A DNA stretch of 19,136 bases from Bacilli bacterium. GTDB taxonomy: Bacteria > Bacillota_I > Bacilli_A > ML615J-28 > CAG-313. This document shows positions 15,546 to 19,136 of the stretch, in pieces. The DNA is taken from positions 1 to 19,136 of the forward strand of contig CAADXH010000076.1 of NCBI GenBank assembly GCA_900752975.1. The letters run 5' to 3'. The notes beneath the pieces are model-generated. The model did not search any database and was not told the DNA's origin. It saw only the letters and a program-made list of their open reading frames with translations. The stretch's first letter is position 1, and each line of letters begins with the position of its first letter. The position numbers were made by a program, and so were the translations under genes.

Positions 15546-15554
15546 TGGTATAAT
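15546..15554 (+). promoter_or_regulatory. Extended -10 promoter of the two-component operon
   Basis: TGGTATAAT, 31 bases before the response-regulator ATG, with no good -35 hexamer. The same extended -10 as before phoH and the cyclophilin gene. Confidence 0.65.
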
Positions 15555-15585
15555 AATGTAGTAATATAACAATAGGAGGTGAATT

Positions 15586-16266
15586 ATGTATAAAATCTTG
15601 ATTGTTGATGATGAAATGCAAATTCGCGAGTTAGTTAAAAAGTACGCTCAATTTGAGGGGTATGAAGTTTATCTAGCATGTAATGGGGTAGAAGCTATTA
15701 CAAGCGTAAATACCAATCAACCTGATATTATTATTATGGACATCATGATGCCTGAACTTGATGGGTATTCAGCTGTCAAAGAAATAAGAAAAAAATATCA
15801 AATTCCAATTATTATGCTTTCGGCACGAGGTGAGGAATATGATAAATTATATGGTTTTGATTTGGGAATTGACGATTATGTGACCAAACCATTTTCTCCT
15901 AAAGAACTTATGATGCGCATTAATGCCATATTAACTAGATATCATGCCAAAGAAGATAAAAAAGAAGAACAAAAAACGTGGTCATATAAAACCTTGAAAA
16001 TTGACTTAAATGCTAGAATTGTTTATGTTGATGATGCTAAAGTTGACTTAACTCACAAAGAATATGAACTTTTGTTATATCTTATTAATAACGCCAACAC
16101 CGCAATTACTCGTGAACAGCTTCTTGAAAAAGTTTGGGGTTATGGTTATTATGGTGATGATAGAACTTTGGATACGCATATGAAATCATTGAGGAAAAAA
16201 ATTGGAGAGTACTCAAACAATATTATTACAATCAGAAGGGTAGGATATCGTTTTGAAACTAAATAA
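15586..16266 (+). CDS. OmpR-family response regulator
   Basis: 226 residues. The receiver domain (1-120) has the acidic pocket D8-D9, phosphoacceptor D52 in IIIMDIMMPELDG and K101 in TKPFSPKEL. The C-terminal winged-helix DNA-binding domain (about 130-226) has the typical LTHKEYELLLYL and ends TIRRVGYRFETK. It should bind DNA as a phosphorylated dimer and control genes in response to the kinase encoded next. AGGAGGTGA, a perfect ribosome binding site, precedes the ATG. The gene overlaps the kinase gene by 14 bases. The HtrA gene downstream is a plausible target through the operon promoter, as in Bacillus CssRS and the WalRK operon, but the target genes are inference. Confidence 0.95.
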   Translation: MYKILIVDDEMQIRELVKKYAQFEGYEVYLACNGVEAITSVNTNQPDIIIMDIMMPELDGYSAVKEIRKKYQIPIIMLSARGEEYDKLYGFDLGIDDYVTKPFSPKELMMRINAILTRYHAKEDKKEEQKTWSYKTLKIDLNARIVYVDDAKVDLTHKEYELLLYLINNANTAITREQLLEKVWGYGYYGDDRTLDTHMKSLRKKIGEYSNNIITIRRVGYRFETK

Positions 16267-17752
16267 AATGAGCTTGAAGTGGAAATTGTTTTTGTACATT
16301 TTGTTTTTTTCCACAATTGTTATTTTGATTTTTTGTGTCTTTCAAATACTATTACTAGATAAGGTGTACCGAACAACCAAAATCAAGCAAACAAAGGCTT
16401 TAATGCAGGAAATATATACTACAATCGATGGTAGTAATGTTACTTCATATGGTAATAAAAACACAAAAGAAGTTAAACAACTTAATGATTTATTAGAGGA
16501 TGCAGAGGCTACTGTATATTTAATCAAACAAAATGTAATTAATCCACGTCTTGGAAAAATTGAATATAGAGTAATATTTGGAGATATTGATTTTACGGAA
16601 AAAGTTTTGACCTTAGAACAACTTAACAAGGTTTACCTAGATATTGAAAAAACTGGTGACCCTAAATTTATTGTATTTAAGGATGCAGAACGACCTGAAT
16701 TTCAACAAGTTATTACAGATAATGTTGATGTGATTGAAAATGATGCGATAATTTATTGTGAAAGAGTAAAACTTGCTGATAATAATAGTGATTATATGAT
16801 TGTAATACAAGCAAGAGTAACCCCAGTTCAACCAGCAATTGATACTTTAAAAACTCAGTTATTGTATATCACTTTGATTGTTGTCGCTCTATCAATTTGT
16901 ATTGCCTTAATTATGTCTAAATCAATATCCAAACCAATTACGGAAATTACCACGGCTGCCTCATATTTAGGTGAAGGTGATTATGAAAACCTAACATTTA
17001 AGGCAAAAGGATATAAAGAAATATCAGAATTAAATGATACGTTGAATTATGCGGTAGAAGAGTTGAAAAAAACTGAAACTTTAAATCGTGAATTACTTGC
17101 TAATGTATCACATGATTTAAGAACTCCCTTAACATTAATTACAGGTTACGCAGAAATGATGAGGGACTTTCCTAATGAAGATCAAAGTGCTAATGTGCAA
17201 ATAATTATTGATGAAGCAAATCGTCTTAAAAATCTAGTTTCTGACATTCTTGTTTTATCGAGAATTTCCGCCCGTACGGAGCCTTTGAATAAAACAAAAT
17301 TTGATTTAACTGAACTTATTGAAACAATAGTAAATAGACAACAAAAGTTTTTAGAAACTGAGTCATTTGAAATTATATTTAATTATACAAAACATGTTTT
17401 TATTGTTGCTGATAGTAATAAAATTGAACAAGTTATTTATAATTTTATAAGTAATGCGGTTAACTATAGTGGTGATTCTAAACGTATTGAAATAAATCAA
17501 ATTGTTAATAATAAAACTGTTAGAATAGAAATAAAAGACTATGGCATTGGCATTAAAAAAGAAGATTTGGAGTATGTATGGGAAAGATATTATCGTGTAG
17601 ATAAAGGTCATCAACGTTCTACTCAAGGCAGTGGACTTGGCTTATCGATAATTAAAAGTATTCTAGAATATCATGGTTTTAACTATGGTGTAGATTCCAT
17701 AGAGAAAAAAGGTAGCACTTTTTGGTTTGAAAGCCAAATTGAAAATGAATAA
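16253..17752 (+). CDS. Sensor histidine kinase
   Basis: 499 residues. TM1 lies at about 14-35 and TM2 at about 198-221, enclosing an extracellular sensor domain of about 160 residues. HAMP follows (222-275), then HisKA with H287 in NVSHDLRTPLTLITGYAEMM, and HATPase with N box NFISNAVNY (397-405), G1 DYGIGI (429-434) and G2 GSGLGLS (459-465). No PAS domain is present in the cytoplasm. It autophosphorylates H287 and passes phosphate to the response regulator encoded upstream. I kept the TTG start at 16253 because AGGAT stands about 7 bases ahead of it; an ATG at 16268 has no ribosome binding site. The stop is 20 bases from the HtrA gene. The extracellular domain is Asn- and Val-rich, and I do not recognise its ligand. 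Confidence 0.93.
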   Translation: MKLNKMSLKWKLFLYILFFSTIVILIFCVFQILLLDKVYRTTKIKQTKALMQEIYTTIDGSNVTSYGNKNTKEVKQLNDLLEDAEATVYLIKQNVINPRLGKIEYRVIFGDIDFTEKVLTLEQLNKVYLDIEKTGDPKFIVFKDAERPEFQQVITDNVDVIENDAIIYCERVKLADNNSDYMIVIQARVTPVQPAIDTLKTQLLYITLIVVALSICIALIMSKSISKPITEITTAASYLGEGDYENLTFKAKGYKEISELNDTLNYAVEELKKTETLNRELLANVSHDLRTPLTLITGYAEMMRDFPNEDQSANVQIIIDEANRLKNLVSDILVLSRISARTEPLNKTKFDLTELIETIVNRQQKFLETESFEIIFNYTKHVFIVADSNKIEQVIYNFISNAVNYSGDSKRIEINQIVNNKTVRIEIKDYGIGIKKEDLEYVWERYYRVDKGHQRSTQGSGLGLSIIKSILEYHGFNYGVDSIEKKGSTFWFESQIENE

Positions 17753-17772
17753 TTATTAAAAAGGGAAGGAAA

Positions 17773-19008
17773 ATGAAAATGAAAAAGAAAATTTTATCAA
17801 TTGTATTATGCGTAGTTTTAACGTTTTGTCTTGTAGGTTGTCGAAATAAAGATAATGGTTCAATTACCAATAATGTAACTAATAATATCACCAATGAGAT
17901 TACTAATAGAGTTGTAGAATATGAAAATATTAAAATAACTGATTTAGAAAATGCCGTTGAAGAAACAGTTAAAAGAGTTGAAGATGCTGTAATTGGTGTT
18001 ATTTTAAAGCAAGTAAGCACGGTTGGCAGTAATGTAAAGTCTGAAGATAATTATGGACTTGGTAGCGGTGTCATCTATAAGAAAGTTGAAAATTTTAATG
18101 GTACAACTTTAACTGGTTATACATATTATGCAATTACTAATCGTCATGTAATAACTGCAGATGATTCAATGAAAGGTGAAAGTAAAGTTTATGTTTATTT
18201 AGGATCACATGACTTAGAATTAGAGGCTAAGGTTATAGCTTATGATGACAAAGATGATTTGGCTTGTATTACATTTGATTCTAATGTTTTTATTCAACCA
18301 GTAGAATTTGCTGATAGTGATAAGGTTAAAAAAGGATCATTTGTCATTGCGGTTGGCAATCCTGAAGGATTTGATTATTATGGTTCTGTAACATTTGGTG
18401 TTGTTAGCGGACCATTACGTTATATTTCAGCAGATACTGATAATGATAATGTTCAAGATTTCTATGGTAAGTATATTCAACATGACGCTTCAATTAATCC
18501 TGGAAATAGTGGTGGTGGACTATTTACTATTGATGGTAAATTAATAGGCATTAATACTTTGAAAATCACAGCAGATAAAGTCGATAATATGGGGTTTGCA
18601 ATACCATCTAATGAAGTTAAATTGGTTGTAACAGAATATTTAGAGAAAAATATAAAAATTGTTAGACCAAGACTTGGTATTACAGGCACACAAGTTCGTG
18701 ATTTAACTCCAGCAATGATATCACAACTTGGCTTAAAGAGTATTCCAACATCAATATATGAACCAAATGAAGCACAATATGGTATTTATGTAAGAAGCGT
18801 AAATAATGGTGGTACAGCTTCTAGTACTAGTTTAAGCGTTGATGATATACTATTGACATTTAATGGAACTAAATTAAAAAATATGGCAACTCTTTCTGCA
18901 ATGTTAAACACTTTAACTGATTTTCAAGTAGGAACAAGTGTTGAAATTTCATATTATGATCGCTCAGAAAATAAAGTAGTAAAAACTAGTATAGTTTTAA
19001 AAGCTTAA
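17773..19008 (+). CDS. HtrA/DegP-type trypsin-like serine protease, lipoprotein
   Basis: 411 residues. A lipoprotein signal peptide precedes the lipobox LVGC, with the lipidated C23, so the enzyme should be anchored outside the membrane. After a linker comes the trypsin-fold protease with H125 (TNRHVIT), D162 (DDLACI) and S246 (NPGNSGGGL). One PDZ domain follows (about 295-405), starting near RPRLGITGTQV. HtrA proteases degrade or refold misfolded exported proteins. The linker has a tetrapeptide repeat (ITNN, VTNN, ITNE, ITNR at residues 31-46). GGGAAGGA precedes the ATG at 17773. It is last in an operon with the sensor kinase, and a terminator follows. Lipid anchoring replaces the transmembrane helix of most Bacillota HtrA proteins. 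Confidence 0.93.
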   Translation: MKMKKKILSIVLCVVLTFCLVGCRNKDNGSITNNVTNNITNEITNRVVEYENIKITDLENAVEETVKRVEDAVIGVILKQVSTVGSNVKSEDNYGLGSGVIYKKVENFNGTTLTGYTYYAITNRHVITADDSMKGESKVYVYLGSHDLELEAKVIAYDDKDDLACITFDSNVFIQPVEFADSDKVKKGSFVIAVGNPEGFDYYGSVTFGVVSGPLRYISADTDNDNVQDFYGKYIQHDASINPGNSGGGLFTIDGKLIGINTLKITADKVDNMGFAIPSNEVKLVVTEYLEKNIKIVRPRLGITGTQVRDLTPAMISQLGLKSIPTSIYEPNEAQYGIYVRSVNNGGTASSTSLSVDDILLTFNGTKLKNMATLSAMLNTLTDFQVGTSVEISYYDRSENKVVKTSIVLKA

Positions 19009-19011
19009 GAT

Positions 19012-19035
19012 AAGGCACCAAGACGGTGCTTTTTT
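19012..19035 (+). terminator. Terminator after the HtrA gene
   Basis: AAGGCACC (19012-19019) with GGTGCTTT (19025-19032), a GU pair included, around an AAGAC loop, followed by T-rich sequence. Confidence 0.88.
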
Positions 19036-19075
19036 CTATTGAAATAGAGAAATATGACGGTTTGTCAATCATCGT

Positions 19076-19089
19076 GCACAAAATTGTGC
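19076..19089. repeat. Inverted repeat, possible operator
   Basis: GCACAA and TTGTGC are perfect 6-base inverted arms separated by AA. The repeat sits about 20 bases upstream of the -10 at 19110, so it could be a repressor site for the next gene, which is out of view. Confidence 0.4.
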
Positions 19090-19106
19090 CCTAGATTAAT
19101 GGGTTT

Positions 19107-19115
19107 TGTTATAAT
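19107..19115 (+). promoter_or_regulatory. Extended -10 promoter for the gene beyond the right edge
   Basis: TGTTATAAT at 19107-19115, an extended -10 of the same kind as elsewhere in the window. No -35 hexamer at the usual distance. The gene it would serve begins outside the window. Confidence 0.5.
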
Positions 19116-19136
19116 TATCTAGGAATTCAATTGGGG

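Noticed and set aside
15346..15585. Riboswitch, T-box or small RNA in the divergent gap
   Set aside because: No conserved core, anti-terminator or long hairpin is visible; only promoter elements can be supported.
17679..18020. 113-codon open frame on the minus strand
   Set aside because: It lies across the end of the kinase gene and the start of the HtrA gene, whose motifs are clear on the plus strand. It has no ribosome binding site and its hydrophobic look comes from the reverse complement of AT-rich codons.
1..19136. CRISPR arrays, insertion sequences, phage genes or attachment sites
   Set aside because: I saw no spaced direct repeats, transposase or integrase motifs, or terminal repeats; the gene next to the tRNA is rarA, with no sign of integration.

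Overview
The window is AT-rich DNA (roughly 30% GC by eye) from a Bacillota of the Bacilli type. It carries endospore germination genes (spoVAC end, spoVAD, spoVAE, spoVAF), an RNase J, a phoH-ybeY-cdd-era-yqzL-recO operon in near-Bacillus order, a four-cysteine bL33, and strong AGGAGG ribosome binding sites. TGA serves as a stop (for example at the ends of the genes at 4762 and 12321), so this is the standard bacterial code, not the Mycoplasma code. An uncultured spore-gene-bearing, low-GC Bacilli lineage near Erysipelotrichia or the Mollicutes is my inference; no marker in the window fixes the genus.

Layout. 1-2893: tail of a spoVA operon, four tightly packed genes. 2894-4706: its own promoter and an RNase J whose degenerate metal-site motifs look like the J2 paralogue. 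4753-5430: an unrecognised gene. 5483-9167: a promoter-to-terminator housekeeping operon phoH-ybeY-cdd-era-yqzL-recO (ribosome maturation, pyrimidine salvage, recombination), lacking the dgkA usually found between ybeY and cdd. It includes a 52-codon yqzL-like gene whose end overlaps recO by 53 bases. 9199-11516: cyclophilin, iron-dependent alcohol dehydrogenase and MscL, probably co-transcribed. 11523-12260: a zinc-ribbon membrane protein and rpmG, each with its own promoter. 12321-13997: an FtsK/SpoIIIE-like membrane protein in which both Walker motifs are erased. 14012-15345 (minus strand): tRNA-Thr(GGT) and rarA, ending in a terminator shared with the FtsK-like gene. 15546-19035: response regulator, sensor kinase and an HtrA-type lipoprotein protease, closed by a terminator. 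The last 100 bases hold an inverted repeat and a promoter-like site for the next, unseen gene.

How it fits together. The spoVA genes handle dipicolinic acid movement in spores. The phoH-recO block is core RNA/DNA maintenance. The two-component pair with HtrA reads as an envelope-stress unit. The most unusual item is the FtsK-fold protein, which keeps the family's layout but has lost every recognisable ATP-binding residue. The window shows no mobile element, CRISPR array or phage gene.
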